From assembly GCA_032717465.1 (NCBI GenBank), contig CM064670.1, positions 12,378,179 to 12,442,178 of the forward strand: a stretch of 64,000 nt of DNA. Direction: 5' to 3'. Every line of letters begins with the position of its first letter. Positions within the stretch are counted from its first letter, which is position 1. The stretch comes from Coenobita brevimanus (Eukaryota; Arthropoda; Malacostraca; Decapoda; Coenobitidae). This document shows, piece after piece, positions 40,229 through 55,875 of this stretch. The notes under the pieces were generated by a model that was not told where the DNA came from, did not search any database, and was given only the letters and a program-made list of their open reading frames with translations. A program made the translations under genes and the position numbers.

Positions 40229-42189
40229 CTAGACTGAGTTAATCATGTGCACAATGGATGGAACGGCGCTGTTCTGGTACCGTTCAGTCCTCGGCGCTCT
40301 GATCGGCACAAGCTTGTTAATGTGCCTTTTAGCGCAGTGTGGTGGGGAAGCGTCAAGTGGGAGGAAGTGTCGGTGACGAGGGTGACATAATAGCCCCCTG
40401 CCAAACTTCCCTAGTGCCTCCCGATGCCTCTTGGAAAGCCTTGGCAGACTCAGGGTAATCAGGGCGTTGTCGTAGCCGTCATAGGCAGGGCCCAGGATGA
40501 TCTTGCACTCCCTCTTCTGTGTCCTCTCCAGCTGCTGTTGTTGTGTGAGGGTGAGCGAGGAGGACCACGCTGGGGAGGCATACATGAGGGTAGGGAGTAT
40601 GAAGGCGGTATAAACTTCACGTAGCTCCTTTGTTGGCGTTCCCAGTGACTTGAGTCTATGCAGCATGTACAGTTTATATGAGGCCGTCCTCACTATGTTG
40701 ATGACGTGTTGCCTTCAGCTCAGCCGGTCATCCACCGTTACACCGAGCAGCCTAGTGGACTGGACCAATTGAAGGGGATGGGCACCAAATGACAGCTGGG
40801 GATGAGCCACGGCCTGTGAGGAGGTACAGAAGTGCATCACCACGGTCTTGGTGTGGTTGATTGTCACTTTGTTCTCCTCAGTCCACTTCTTGAGTCTATC
40901 CAGGGTGGACTGGAGTGGCGAGTAGTCCGACTGCCTGGTGTTGATGGGAATGCCAACGGTACTGTCGTCAACATACTTCCACCAATGCGGGGTGTCCGTG
41001 AGGGCATCGTTGATTAGGATGAGGAAGCACAGTGGATCCATCTTGGTACCCTGGGGGACCCCACAGGTCAGGGGGAGGAGGGAGGAGATCAACCCCTGAT
41101 ACCTGACGGCCTGCTGTCGCCCGGTGAGAAAGTCAGCCAGCCACGCTGTCAGCTGTGGATGGAGTCCCAGTCATATGGCCTTGCTGATGACAACAGTGTG
41201 GTCAACAAGGTCAAATGCCTTTCTAAAGTCAACAAAAGTGACAGCCAGAGAGGTGTTGCGTTTGTCCAGGTGGCTGTGTAGGAAGTCAAGAAAACTGACA
41301 AGGCAATGAGTAGTGGAGGAGGACTTCATGTTACCAAATTGTTGTTTATCTATTGAGTTTTTAATTTTATCATATGCCAAGTCGAAAGCAAAATCCTCAC
41401 AAATAAGGCTCGGGATAGGGGTAATGGCAATCGGTCTGAGGTCACTCAGTGACTGTGGGCTATGGATTTTGGGGATGGGTGTTACGTAGGAAATTTTCCA
41501 GTCACTGGGGCAGGAGTTTTGAGATAATGAGGCATTAATTATGGAGGACAGTGGGAGAGCAAGTTCTGGGGCAAATTCTTTGTAAATTTTGATTGGCAGG
41601 TCAGAAGGTGTAGTAGGTCTGTTATGCCTCAGTTTCTTCAATTTTGTAGCTACGTTGGCCACCTGGACAGAGGGGGATGGTGAGGGGGAAGGGAGGCAGG
41701 CAGGTAGGAGAGAAGGGTCTAGAGGGGGCAAACTCTGACAGATAGAGGCAAAGTGGCTGTTAATCTCTCGAGCTGCTAGGTCAGGTGATAAGTCAGAGGT
41801 ACAGGGAAGAATAGAAGTTTGCTTTTGTAAGCCACAAAGAGCTTTGACTCTACTGAACCACCGACTGCTGTCTTGCTGTTTGAGGTAATGTAGTTTGTTT
41901 GGGTAGTAGGATGACTTGGCTGCCCTGATCTCCCTGATGACCCTGTTCCTCAGGGACCTGAACAGGACGCGGTCGGTGTAATAAGTCCTGTTGCATTGTT
42001 TGATGAGTCACTTGAGGCGTGGTGTCATCCATGGGGCATCTGATGTGTCCACAGAGAAATCTTTGACAGGGAAGATGTGGTGAAAGGCTTCAGTCGTGGC
42101 TGTGGCGTAGTTCCTCCACTTGGTATCTACATCCTCAGTGTCCAAAACTTCCCTCCACTGGTGTTGAATTATCCACCTTCCAAACTCCC
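40229..42189 (-). pseudogene. Reverse transcriptase and C-terminus of N1 copy
   Basis: It includes DWKISYVTPIPKIHSPQ, DLRPIAITPIPSLICEDF, motif A (FVDFRKAFDLVDH), motif B (CGVPQGTKMDPLCFL), motif C (WWKYVDDSTVGIP), then STRLLGVTVDDRLS, LMYASPAWSSSLT and KRECKIILGPAYDGYDNAL. All catalytic motifs look intact. Only three point nonsense codons interrupt about 700 codons (near 42008, 41171 and 40715), so inactivation is fairly recent. Confidence 0.85.
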
Positions 42190-42788
42190 TCATGGCAGAG
42201 TCCAGCATAGGGCAGTGGTATCGGGTGACCCTTTGCCTTGGCATGGAGGTGTTAGGTGCTGGCGTCCATAGAATGGTGATATGGGTGCTCCGGCGGAGAA
42301 GGGTGAGAGGTCGGGGAGGGGAGTACTGCTGGGGCATATCAGTGATGATAAGGTCAAGGGTTGTTTGCTCGTGGGTGGATTCACGACCTGAGTAAGATTT
42401 AGCTGGTGTAAAATTTCACTGATGTCCAGGCGACTGAAGTCCCCACATACAATCAGCTTTGCAGCAGGAAATCTCACTCGTAGGGCGTCGGCAGTCTCAA
42501 TGATGTGATTGGTGAGGAGGTGGGCGGTAGGGGGGCACGGAGGGTGATACACCACACACACGATGACAAATGCAGTGTGACGGGGGCGGAGATGGGGGTT
42601 TAGCCTAACCCACAAGGCCTCAACTCCCTCGGGAATCTCAACACTGAGGTGTGAGGGATTCAGGTCAGCGCAACAAAACAATGCTACCCCTCCACCCATG
42701 CGATTAACCCTGAGATGGTGAAATAACACAAAGTTTTGAATGTTACACACTTCAGGGGTAATCTGCCATGCCTCGGTGAGTGTGTGTG

Positions 42789-42792
<4 letters not shown>
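42190..42792 (-). pseudogene. APE-type endonuclease part of N1 copy
   Basis: The frame reads LTEAWQITPEVCNIQNFVLF, MGGGVALFC, EALWVRLNP, VCVVYHPPCPP and AAKLIVCGDFSRLDI. These are the central and GDF motifs of APE-like endonucleases. The N-terminal Asn motif is cut off by the (TA)n boundary, and the SDH end is displaced by a frameshift near 42190-42340. Confidence 0.75.

Positions 42793-42877
<85 letters not shown>
42793..42877. repeat. (TA)n microsatellite
   Basis: About 85 bp, between the N1 copy and the hAT-like element. Confidence 0.95.
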
Positions 42878-42880
<3 letters not shown>

Positions 42881-42883
42881 AAT

Positions 42884-45682
<2,799 letters not shown>

Positions 45683-45949
45683 CTTTTGTTAGTAGTGAAT
45701 ATTCATGTAGATGGTCAATTGTATTTATATTATATTATTGTGAGGCTATTTTCTGTGACATCAAAATGGAAACTAAATTAACTACAGCATAAATCCCAAT
45801 AAAAATAGTTAACCTGGTAGAACTGTAACCCTGGACTGAAAACCATAAAGATCAGCTTGTACTAAATACCGTAAAAGGTTTAAATTCAAATAAAGAAATA
45901 GTTTATAAATTTTTTTCAAAGAGAATGTTTGGTTACTGCACCATCCTGA

Positions 45950-46350
45950 ATTCTGGCAATATCAGCCACAATGACTTCTTGCACAGATGTTTGTTGTTGT
46001 GAGCGAAAAACACAGCAAGTGCTGTAAGCATTTCCTGTCCCATGGTTAAGCGAAGCTTTTCATATTTGTAGACATCAGAACACTGTTGCTCCTTTCACAT
46101 TCACAGCTTGTCACTGAAAAAAAGAAAAATGGCACAGGTTCCCAGAACTGTTGCAGTGATTTGAAAGAAGAGTATGTAGACAACCTTCACTGTTGTTGGT
46201 ATGCTATATAGATTCTCAGCCCGGTTTTTCTTGCTGGCCTCCAATTTCTTCGTCAAACGGAAAGAGAGTAAGGTATACAGGACATCTTCCTTGAAGAGCT
46301 CCAGGAGTGTCTTTGTGTTTGTGGGTCTACTTAATTCTGAAGGAACTGGC
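45950..46350 (-). pseudogene. hAT transposase C-terminal dimerisation-region fragment
   Basis: The minus strand reads LYSIPTTVKVVYILFFQITAT, then in a neighbouring frame VTSCECERSNSVL, then LTMGQEMLTALAVFFAHN. The order (hydrophobic ..ATLPVTSCECERSNSVL.., then TMGQ.RL..LAL..H) is that of hAT family C-terminal domains such as THAP12-like and ZMYM1-like proteins. Frame changes and stops show decay. It lies outside the hAT-like element at 42884-45558, so it is probably a separate relic. Confidence 0.65.
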
Positions 46351-47626
46351 ATTGGACCTGTGGTGGTGTGTTGATGAAGATCCGAAAATGATCCGCTGAA
46401 GGCAAAGATATGAAGAAAAAAGAAAAAAAGAAAAGGCAGGAGGTAGAGGAAGGGAGGGAGAAAGAAAAGGAGAAGATAGGACAAAAATGAAGCAAAGAAA
46501 TAGGGAAAGGGAAAGAAAGAAGGAAAAGACAACATTCAGGCTCACCTGCAGAACTAATCTCCATCTCCCTACCTTTCCCTTCTCTCACCCTCACCTCATC
46601 TAACCTGACTGCACCTGACCACTGTGTGCTGTTGGCACTCACACTGAGGTTGACTACCTGCTCTGATGCCGCCTCATCAAGTAGATCATGACCCTTATCG
46701 CCGTGGTCACACGTGACATTTTCGGGCATTTCTTGCTTCCACAATTGCTGTTTTTATTGACGTACGAACGCTGTAAAGTTTTCTGGGATGCAAATTTTAT
46801 ACTCGATAGTACAAATTTTATCGCTCATTTTTGTGCACAATCATCACATAATATATTCATTATTATTACGGATAATATACTCAAACAATTTAAAAAGCAA
46901 GAGTAGTATACAGTTCATGATGGCTTGACTAGCTATTGTTTCAACCAAGCCTGCTGCTAACTCCAGGTCAAAGACTTTCTCACGTTAGGATTGCCACTAC
47001 TGTGAAAAACAAGACTCAATAGATGAAGATAATGGGCTTTGCTGAGTCACTCTCCTAGCATCCTCGCTGGCGTTTATCTTCACTGCTTTTATTGCTGTTC
47101 CCATGGGTGTATCAGTAAGAACCTAATGGGAACGACGATAATATGTCTCTCACGCACATGGCGGCACTTTTTCATGTTGTAATAGATGGACTCGTGTGAT
47201 CACCGTTTTAAGAACTTCATAGCCTTTGCTATTGCCCCTCGGACTACAATTGATCTAAAATGTTTCTGTGTAACTAAATGAGGACTAGATTTTTTCTCAT
47301 TAGACATTAAGATTTTACACTTGGGTGGGACTCCGAGCTAGAGGGAGAGTGTGGAGTAGGTAGGGACTGATAAAGGGGGCAGAGGGAGGGGAGAAGGAGA
47401 AGATATGAGAAGCTTAGTGTGTGTGATTGTACATTTTGGGGGGACTGCAAGGGGGGAGGACATGCCCTCTTGTCCCCCCCCCCCCTGCATCCTCCCCGTA
47501 GAAGGAAATGCCTAGAAGTAGCGTTCATTCAGTGTTCCAACACGATAAACAAAACATTGGTCTGTTCATCATAGCATCTCTCATCGACAATCTGCTATGT
47601 ACACAAGATCTTGAGCACTTAACCGA

Positions 47627-47629
<3 letters not shown>
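46351..47629. other. Unclassified sequence
   Basis: A minus-strand frame (46331-46744) begins MWKQEMPENVTCDHGDKGHD and may be a further piece of the hAT relic or chance. A purine-rich stretch covers 46410-46530. Nothing else recognised. Confidence 0.35.
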
Positions 47630-47660
<31 letters not shown>

Positions 47661-47845
47661 GGTCAACGTACACATGCACACACTCCAGACAAATACAGGC
47701 ACCCTCTTTAAATTATAAGCCCTCCTCTCACCCCCTTCATACACCACTTCTAATTATTCCTCCCTCACTCCTCCCCGATTATCTGTCTGTCTCTCTGTCT
47801 CCCTGTCTCTGTCTCTGTCTCTCTCTGTCTCTGTCTCTGTCTCTT

Positions 47846-47914
<69 letters not shown>
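47630..47914. repeat. (CA)n and compound (CTGT)n/(CT)n microsatellites
   Basis: (CA)n about 47630-47659; CTGT/CT units about 47785-47914. Confidence 0.92.
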
Positions 47915-47918
<4 letters not shown>

Positions 47919-49243
47919 TGTCTTGGTGAAAATATGAACACTCATTCTCATGTGACTCTTTCTCAGCTGAATTACGATCTCGGTGTTTGTGGCAATAGAA
48001 CACAAGAGTTGTCCCGATCATGAGTGAGTTGAGAACCTTGTTAAATATGTTCCTTGTTGCTACGTAGGCTCCTTTGCCAGGAATAGTCTAAACAAGATAA
48101 TAAACAGAGTACTTAACTGTGACATTGAGCCTGACCTTGCACCACCCTCACACCCACACCCACATCAAACTCGTTAACACACACACAGCCATCCACTTAA
48201 CCACATCCCACTCATCCACCAGCCAACCCACACACCCACACTAATACCACTCATTCACCCACCCATCCATACCCACGTCTATTCCTCTCACTCACATTTA
48301 CATCTATCCCAGTTTCCCATCCACACCTACATCTACAGTATCATTGGCACACACACACAACCATCCATGCAAAACCATCACCCCTTCGCACCAAAATCAG
48401 CCCCATCCACTCAGGGACCAATATCCATTATATGTCTCCTCCATCCCCCCACCCCACACATATTCCTCACCTATCCCCCCGACCTCCCGACACAAACATT
48501 TGTCCCACTAACACTCTGATCTACTTACACCCCCAACACATCTGTATCCCATCCCCTTACCCCGTCACATGTCTATCCCCTCCCCATATACTCGTACATA
48601 ATGTATATCGCACAAATTCATTCCCCCTCAATTACCTACACCAGCCCACACCTCCATCCCTTCAGTGTTGTAATGCTACTAGACATTCTTAAATACGATG
48701 AATCTTGGAACGTTAATGCTACTGTAGCAATGCATTATTAGGTCCACTGCAGAGCCAGTTCTTCCCCTCAAATGGATGAGTGATAGATAAAGGTATAGTT
48801 CTTTAACCTAACTTGGCCCAGATCTTCGTCACTTTGCAGCATAGTTCACGCAGCTCAGTGGCATGATCAGATGATAGAGCGGCTCTACATTATTTTCGCA
48901 GCACTTTTTCGAGACCAGCATTATATTCCAGTGTTAATCTGTCGCTACAGCTCAGCTTCCAAGATATAGAGATGGCAGTTTTAGGCAAAGATAAAGTAAA
49001 AAGAGTATAAGACTAACGGTCTCAATGCTGACAAAATATGAATGAAATGGGTGACCAAGTGCTCTGGAACGTGATGTATGTGAAGGAGGATTTGTTGTAA
49101 TGGATATGTTTCGGGTTGCAAGTCAGTATGTTGTGGGCAGAACATTATGCAAACAACGGGATAAGTGCTGTAATATACACACATCAAACACGTGTGATGC
49201 GTTGACTGGCCTGGGACTCTCTCAAGGTCGTGGTGATGTTAAG

Positions 49244-49246
<3 letters not shown>
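47915..49246. other. Unclassified sequence, C/A-rich 48130-48670
   Basis: CCACA/CCATCC-rich but without a clear period. No recognised gene. The remainder shows nothing. Confidence 0.4.
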
Positions 49247-49277
<31 letters not shown>

Positions 49278-49280
49278 CAT

Positions 49281-49370
<90 letters not shown>
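49247..49370. repeat. (CT)n then (GT)n microsatellites
   Basis: (CT)n about 49247-49274 and (GT)n about 49281-49370. Confidence 0.95.
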
Positions 49371-49371
<1 letters not shown>

Positions 49372-49379
49372 CAGTTTAT

Positions 49380-49850
49380 ATTTGTATTGAAATCTCTAGT
49401 TATTACAATTCTTTCACATTTCTCTTCCATTCTATGTAGTAATGACCTTAAACTCTGAATTGTACTCTCTGCCAGGTCTTCATATTCGCCTCTTTCTCAA
49501 GTGTTTGTTTCGGGTGACATATATAAATTTGCCACAACTACTGTCCCTTTAGGTGTATTAATCTCTTCTGCAATGACTTCTACTTGTGAGGGTATACCTC
49601 GTTCTGTTTCTTTGACTTGTAGGTTTTTCTTTGTTAATAATAATAATTCCTCCTTTTCTTAAATTCCTATCTCTTCTCCATGTACTGTATTCCTCTAAGT
49701 TTAGGATATCGTTTGATATCCTTGGAGTTAATTTTGTCTCAGTTAGGCGAATAATATGTGGTTCCTTTTCTTTGATTTAATCTATCATTTCTAATATTTT
49801 AGACACCATTCCATCTACATTTGAGTACATCAGCTTAATCATCCTGTTCA
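49380..49850 (-). pseudogene. Orphan APE-type endonuclease fragment of a non-LTR element
   Basis: The minus strand reads SNVDGMVSKILEMID (49830-49785), a stop, KEKEPHIIRLTETKLTP, LNLEEYSTWRRDRN and KGGIIIINKE. The Asn start, the E-P-H-I-I-x-L-T-E-T-K catalytic motif and the W-R-R-D-R..GG pattern are those of the N-terminal half of APE-like endonucleases. The frame then breaks up. No RT accompanies it on either side, so this is a fragment. Confidence 0.6.
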
Positions 49851-49919
49851 CATACTTGCCATTGCATGAGTCTACTACCTTCCTTCTTGTTATTCCCTGT
49901 GTGTGCGCGTTAAGGATTG

Positions 49920-50110
49920 AGGGCCATTTCAGGGTCTGACATTGTTTCTTACTAAGTTAAAGGTCAGGGTCACATGACAAGGTCATCTAAAAATATAAAC
50001 TTAACCGATTTAGATCAGACTTAGTGGAAAGACTTGGTGTAATGCCAGAATGAAGTTACTGAATTATGGAAGCAATAGGTCAGAGGTCAAGGCCAACCAA
50101 TTGTAGTTCT
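49920..50110 (+). repeat. TGACCT-rich interspersed repeat, copy 3 (reverse wording)
   Basis: AAGGTCAGGGTCACATGACAAGGTCATC and GTCAGAGGTCAAGGCCAACC are the complement of the TGACCT wording at 4900-5905 and 18000-18457. Confidence 0.5.
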
Positions 50111-50577
50111 TCTTCTTCTTCCTCCTCCTCTCCTCCTCCTCTTCCTCCTCCTTCTCCTTCTTCCCACTGTCAGACGATTTTTAAAGCTTATGCGACCTGC
50201 CTATAGTTGGTGTGTTTTCATCTGAAGGGACTGGGCTACTCCTTAAACTCAAATGTAAAGTCGTTGTGGCAGGAAATTCGATGAGCCTTAGTTATGAGCT
50301 GGGAATGAATCTCCCTGGGCAAGTGATTTTGAATATGCGCTTTTTAATTTTGCTGCGTCTTTAAGTTTGTTGTCCTGCGGCATATGACCCTGGCAGTTGC
50401 GCCGCCAGATTTTAATTATTTTCAATCAGTCAGTCAACCCCGGGCAAGTGTCAAATTCGTCCCTCTATCAACTGAACTGGAAGGGGTAAGGGATCTGTGT
50501 CAGTTTAAGAGTATTAGCTCAGCAGGAGGAGGAGGAGGAGGAGGAGAGGGAGGAGGAGGAGGAGCCCAGTGGAATGC
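50111..50577. other. Unclassified spacer with (CTC)n and (GGA)n
   Basis: (TCC/TTC)n about 50107-50165 and (GGA)n about 50526-50563. Nothing else recognised. Confidence 0.5.
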
Positions 50578-50737
50578 AGGCTGCAGCTGTCCTCCTGCAG
50601 TCGACCATCCTTCTATTGGGGTAGAGGGATGGGATTGAGGGACGTTTGTATCAGTTGGCAGTCCACCGTGTGACCTTATCGATGCCACCACACAAAGGCG
50701 TCCCTCACCAGCACAGGCTACAGTAGTGAATGGGTCA
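50578..50737 (+). repeat. Short interspersed repeat 'R-C', copy B
   Basis: Matches 11660-11815 over about 150 bp with clear divergence. Both copies are preceded by trinucleotide repeats. Confidence 0.65.
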
Positions 50738-51004
50738 GTGAAGGCCTTATCTAACCCATCCAACTGACCATTGGGAAGTTTTGGGCTACAAGGAAGCTCA
50801 AAATATCGATAGTGATCATTTTTATAGCATTAGCGGAAATTGCATTTAAAATAGAAAATTATCGTGTGTGAATAAGTCTGACATAATATCATGTACTTCC
50901 TGAACAACGTTATGCTTCGATTAAGGGTTAAACACAGTATGGAAGACCTTCCATGTTTTCACAGTGTTCGTGACATTATTTCCTTTATTTGCAGGTAAAT
51001 CTAT

Positions 51005-52325
51005 GTATCTGTCTATCTATTGCCAGACGCCTTAATGCCGTAAGGGATGGCTAAAAACAAATCGCCTCCATGTCGCCCTATCCCCCGCCATTTCACTGCC
51101 CTGCTCCCAGCTCACACCCCTCTCTCTCATATACTTCTCCACTCCATCCCTTCATCTCATCCTTGGCCTCCCCCTTCCCCTCTCCCCTTCCACCTCACTC
51201 ACATACACTCTCCTAGTCAGTCTCTTGCTCTTCATCCTCTCCATTTGGCCAAACCACATCAGTGTGTTTCTCCTAACGCTTTCCATCACATCCGCATCCA
51301 CACCACGACGCTCCTTCACTTCTTGATTCGTCAGTCTGTCTCTCCATGTAACTCCACATGCGTCTCTCAAATAACTCATTTCCACTGCTCTCACTCTTGA
51401 CTTCTGTCCCTTCTACAAGGTCTAAGCTTCACTTCCATACGTTAGAGTTGGTATCATAATACTGTCACGTAATAATTGTTTGCACTTCCCTGCGTCTTAT
51501 CACTGATTTCTAGGAACCTGCAACCTTTCTTCCTTGTTGTACCCTTTCAAGCACTTCACCCTATAAACTTCCATCCTTACTCATCACACGACCCATGTAT
51601 TTAAACGCACTCACATTTTCCATTTCCTCCTCATCCAACCTCACTGTTCATTCACTGACTTCATTTCTCTCGAAGACCATAACTTTACTCTTCTCTACTT
51701 TCACCTTTAGATTCCGTACTTACACACTCTCCCAAACTCATCCACCAAGCCTTGCAGCTGCCCTTCGTCTTCACTTAACAACACAGTATCATCTGCAACC
51801 ATCAGTACAGGGAGTTTCCAAACACTGCCCACTCTCATTAGGGCCAGTCCAACATCCACTGCCCTACCTTGTATCTCTTTTATAACTCCATCCATATTAC
51901 AGTTTGAACAACCACGGAGACATGACACATCCCTGTTTCAATCCAACCTTCAAATAGAAATATTCACTCAGCTCACTATTCACACGCACTGAAGCCTTAG
52001 CACTCCCACACATACTCTTCACGGCATTCAACAACTTCCCAATTACTCCATATATCCTTAATACTTTCCACAATCCTTGTCTATCCACCCTGTCATATGT
52101 TTTCTCCAAAACCATGAAGGCCGTATACAACTTCTTTCCCTTCTCTAGAAACTTTTCCACTAAAGATCTAATAATGAATATCTGATCTACACAACGTCTT
52201 CCCTTTCTAAAACCTCCCCATTCTTCTCCAACTAATTCCTCTGTTATTTTCCTAACTCTGTCAATAAGTATCCTACCATATACTTTTCCTATTACACTAA
52301 GAAGACAAATGCCCCTATGATAAAT
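51005..52325 (-). mobile_element. RTE-like family 'T', copy T2, 5'-truncated
   Basis: The minus strand reads GICLLSVIGKVYGRILIDRV (about 52320), GFRKGRRCVDQIFIIRSLVE, TAFMVLEKTYDRVDRQGLW, VGLKQGCVMSPWLF, MDGVIKEIQGRAVDVGLAL, LMVADDTVLLSEDEG and DACGVTWRDRLTNQEVKE. Wording and the 3' UTR match T1 (43371-44495), so both are one family; T2 extends about 250 bp further 5'. The D-D of motif C is kept here. Several frameshifts are present. Confidence 0.82.
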
Positions 52326-52607
52326 AGGTGCATAATATTGTTCACTAAGAACTTGATATTATGTCAAAATCATGTTTACACGATATTTATTTATTCTAAA
52401 CGCAATTAATGTTAATACCGTGAAAACGGTACATGTCGATATTCGGAAGTGCCTTGTAGCTTCTAATTCTCTAGTGGTCAGTTGGTGGTCTCCCTCTCTA
52501 GCAGCCCAGAGTGTGGCCGCCTGGAGACAGCACCAGCATGATATTCCCTGTACAAGACGACAGACTTGTGGTGGGGTCAAATTACACTTGCGTAATGTCT
52601 TATACTC
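52326..52607. other. Unclassified spacer
   Basis: No recognised feature. Confidence 0.4.
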
Positions 52608-52908
<301 letters not shown>

Positions 52909-52911
<3 letters not shown>

Positions 52912-53756
52912 GGATGTATCTGATATCCGCATCCACATCTGCATCCGCGGAATATCCGCATCCATTTCGACATCCGTATCCGCATTGGCTTTTTAATAAA
53001 CATCCCCATCCGCATCCGCATCGGCATTTGAACGAGACATAAAGTGGATGTGGTGGATATACAGTACAGAATACTATGCCTTCGTTATAAACAAAAACAT
53101 TAGTGTTTTTCCGTGATGCGACTTGCTTGTTGTGTTTACTGTTTACCCTGGTAGGCGGTCATAAGGGCGAAAATTTTGTAGTTATTCTATAGTGCTTTGG
53201 TCTGCACAAGACCAAAGTGCTGTGACTAACTCCACCAAGTCGATAAGAGTTGTATGGGTAATACGCTTACCTTGGTACTTTGTAATGTTTAACAGAGTTA
53301 ATAGGAGTCAAAATGCATTTATATTAGTGTGTATGGTTGTGTGTGTGTGCGTGTTTGGGTGTGTGTGTTATGGAGACTGTGGCTAGGGAACTGTCACAGT
53401 AAGTTAAAGAAAGGTGTTGAAAGTACCACTGTCTGAAAACACTGTATTTTTTACAGTAGCTGAGTTCATTATGAATAAAAGTAGGAAAAAATCAGTTCCC
53501 AAGACCGGGATAAAGGATAGGCAGCTGTCTCCAAAGGCCGTGCTTTAGTTAAACGATTATGCAACAATATATCCTGAAAACATCTGCATCCGAATCTGCA
53601 TCCACGAGGATGCCATTGTTTCACATCCGCATGTGCATTCGCATCCGCAGTTTTCAGAAACAGACATCCGCATCCGCATCCGCAAGATACAGAAACATGA
53701 TATCCGCATTCACATTCGCATCCGCGGATGTTTAAAACCAGATATCCGATACATCC

Positions 53757-53759
<3 letters not shown>
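52909..53759. mobile_element. Short hAT-like non-autonomous element with (ATCCGC)-rich ends
   Basis: The left end TATGGATGTATCTGATATC and the opposite end, TAGGGATGTATCGGATATC on the other strand, are inverted repeats. Subterminal regions are dense in CGCATCC/ATCCGC words on both sides (52924-53030; 53580-53735). TA(G)GGATGTA termini occur in hAT families. ATATATAT flanks each side but is uninformative inside (TA)n. The 851-bp element has no transposase. Confidence 0.7.

Positions 53760-53834
<75 letters not shown>
53760..53834. repeat. (TA)n microsatellite
   Basis: Between the hAT-like element and the 3' end of copy T3. Confidence 0.95.
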
Positions 53835-53837
<3 letters not shown>

Positions 53838-54139
53838 AGGCTGCTTCCCCCAAGGAAAGGAAGGTAGCCGAGACAGGACGATACACTCCCCATTTACTCA
53901 TCCATTCAGACATTCATTCGCATCTTAGCCCCAAAGGGGAGAAGGGACAGATCATCACCGCACCACACCGCACAAGGGTCAACTGCGCAGTGTAATCAGT
54001 GACATCCGCAGCAGGGCCCGACAGCTTAGCTGGTTTACCCCTGCCACATCATAACAGACCCATCCCCTTACCCGCACCTGACCTGACTAGCTGATCAGAC
54101 CAAATGCGGGAGAATATCCCCTCAGAGCTGCGTCATCAT

Positions 54140-55875
54140 TTATTCATTCATAATTTCTCTCCATTTATCTCTGTCACGCACAGCCACTCTTCCTTGCTCA
54201 ACAGACATCCCTCTCGCATCCAGCGCTCTCTTCACACTGTCCATCCATCCTATTTGTGGTCTCCCTCTCAGCCTTACACCTCTCACATCAGATCTAGTTA
54301 TGTTTTTCACTAATCGCTCTTTATCCATTCTCTCCATTTGCCCAAACCATCGCAATACCCTCTCCTCAACTCTGTCAGTCGTCTCCCAAACAACTCCAGT
54401 TCTCCTTCGCACTTCATCATGTCGCACTCGATCCATACGCGTCACTCCACACATACTCCTCAGACACCTCATCTCCATTACATTCAAACTTTTCCTCTCT
54501 GGTACACCCATATTTCATGTTTCAGCCCCACATAACGCAGTCGGTACCACAGCACCCTCATACAGCCTTCTCTTTACATCCATTCAAAGCGAACGACATC
54601 TAAACACTTTTTTCATTCCTCCCAGCACCTATCCTACTTCATTCATTCTAAACTTCACTTCTGCATCTATTCTTCCATCCACAGCAACATGTGACCCTAA
54701 ATATTTTAAACACTCTTCCTCCTCAAGCAACTCACCATTCAAAACTACGAGTATGTTCATCCCCCTACCATCTACCAACCTCGTACACTTCATCACTTTA
54801 CTCTGATTCTCATTTACTTTCAATTTCCTCCTTTCAAACGCCCTTCCAAACTCCTCTATCAACTGTCTCAATCTCTCTTCTGAATCAGCCACCAGTGCAG
54901 TATCATCTGCAAACAGCAGCTACCTCATATTCCACTCTCCACCATCAACATTCACCAGACTCAGATCTCCACTTAAAACTCTTGCATTCGCCTCCCTTAC
55001 AACACCATCCATATAAATATTAAACAACCAAGGCGACATCACACATCCCTGCCGCAGCCACACTCTCACGGGAAACCAATCACTCACAGCATTTCCCACT
55101 CTTACACACTCTCTACTATTTACATAAAAACTATTAACCCCTTTTAGTAGCCTACCATCAAGTCTATACAATCTTAAAACAGTCCACAAAGTCTTCCTAT
55201 CAATTCTATCATACGCTTTCTCTAAATCCATGAATGCCCAAAACACATCCTTGCCTTTCGCTAATACTTTTCACACACTTGTCTCACAGCGAACACCTGT
55301 TCCACGCATCCCCTCCCTCTTCTAAAGCCACACTGCTCCTCACCAATCACTCCCTCTGCACCCTCTCTAACTCTCTTAATTAACACTGTACCATACACCT
55401 TACCGACAACACTCAACAGACTTATACCCCTAAAGTTAGTACATTCATACTTATCACCCTTGCCTTTATACGACGGGACCACACAAGTACTTGCCCAGTC
55501 AATTGGCACCATACCTTTCACAAAGCACACATTCAACAGTCTTACTAACCAGTCAACAATAGTCACTCCACCACCCTTCAGGCATTCCACAGCACACCCA
55601 TCCATACCTGCAGCTTTCCCTTTTTTCATCTCCTTTACTACCTCCTCCACTTCCTCATTCGTGATCAATGAATCATTCAACTCTCCCAACACATTTATTC
55701 CTTGCACCCTTCCATCCTCCACAATCTCAGCCACCCTTTCCCCCTCTACATTTAACGATCTTTCAAAATAATCTGCCCATCTCTTCCTTACTGCGTCCAT
55801 CTCAGTTAACATCCTTCCAACCTCTGCTTTTACTCGTTCTTCCTTCCCAGACTCTCCCTTTCGCATCCTTTTCAC
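54140..55875 (-). pseudogene. Reverse transcriptase and post-RT region of T3
   Basis: It includes MKKGKAAGMDGCAVECLKGG, GISLLSVVGKVYGTVLIKRV, EEQCGFRRGRGCVEQVF, motif A (FMDLEKAYDRIDR), motif B (WLRQGCVMSPWLFN), motif C F-A-D-D just after a stop at 54920, FERRKLKVNENQSKVM, CLKYLGSHVAVDG and VLRWFGQMERMDKERL. All RT catalytic residues appear intact despite the lesions. Confidence 0.85.

Larger units (their letters stand above)
40153..42792 (-). mobile_element. EN-RT non-LTR family 'N1', better preserved copy (CR1/L2-group-like)
   Basis: On the minus strand: an APE-type endonuclease part (42792-42190), a linker, an RT and a C-terminal region ending SIVHMINSV at about 40231. From 42337 down to 40229 a single frame is kept and broken only by isolated stops at about 42008, 41171 and 40715; one frameshift separates the endonuclease. 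The 5' end abuts (TA)n. K-Y-V-D-D-S-T and the ending motif suggest the CR1/L2 group; clade not verified. Confidence 0.8.

Noticed and set aside
46331..46744. Novel exon starting MWKQEMPENVTCDHGDKG
   Set aside because: It runs into a purine-rich repeat and lacks a recognised domain or splice context; kept only as a remark.
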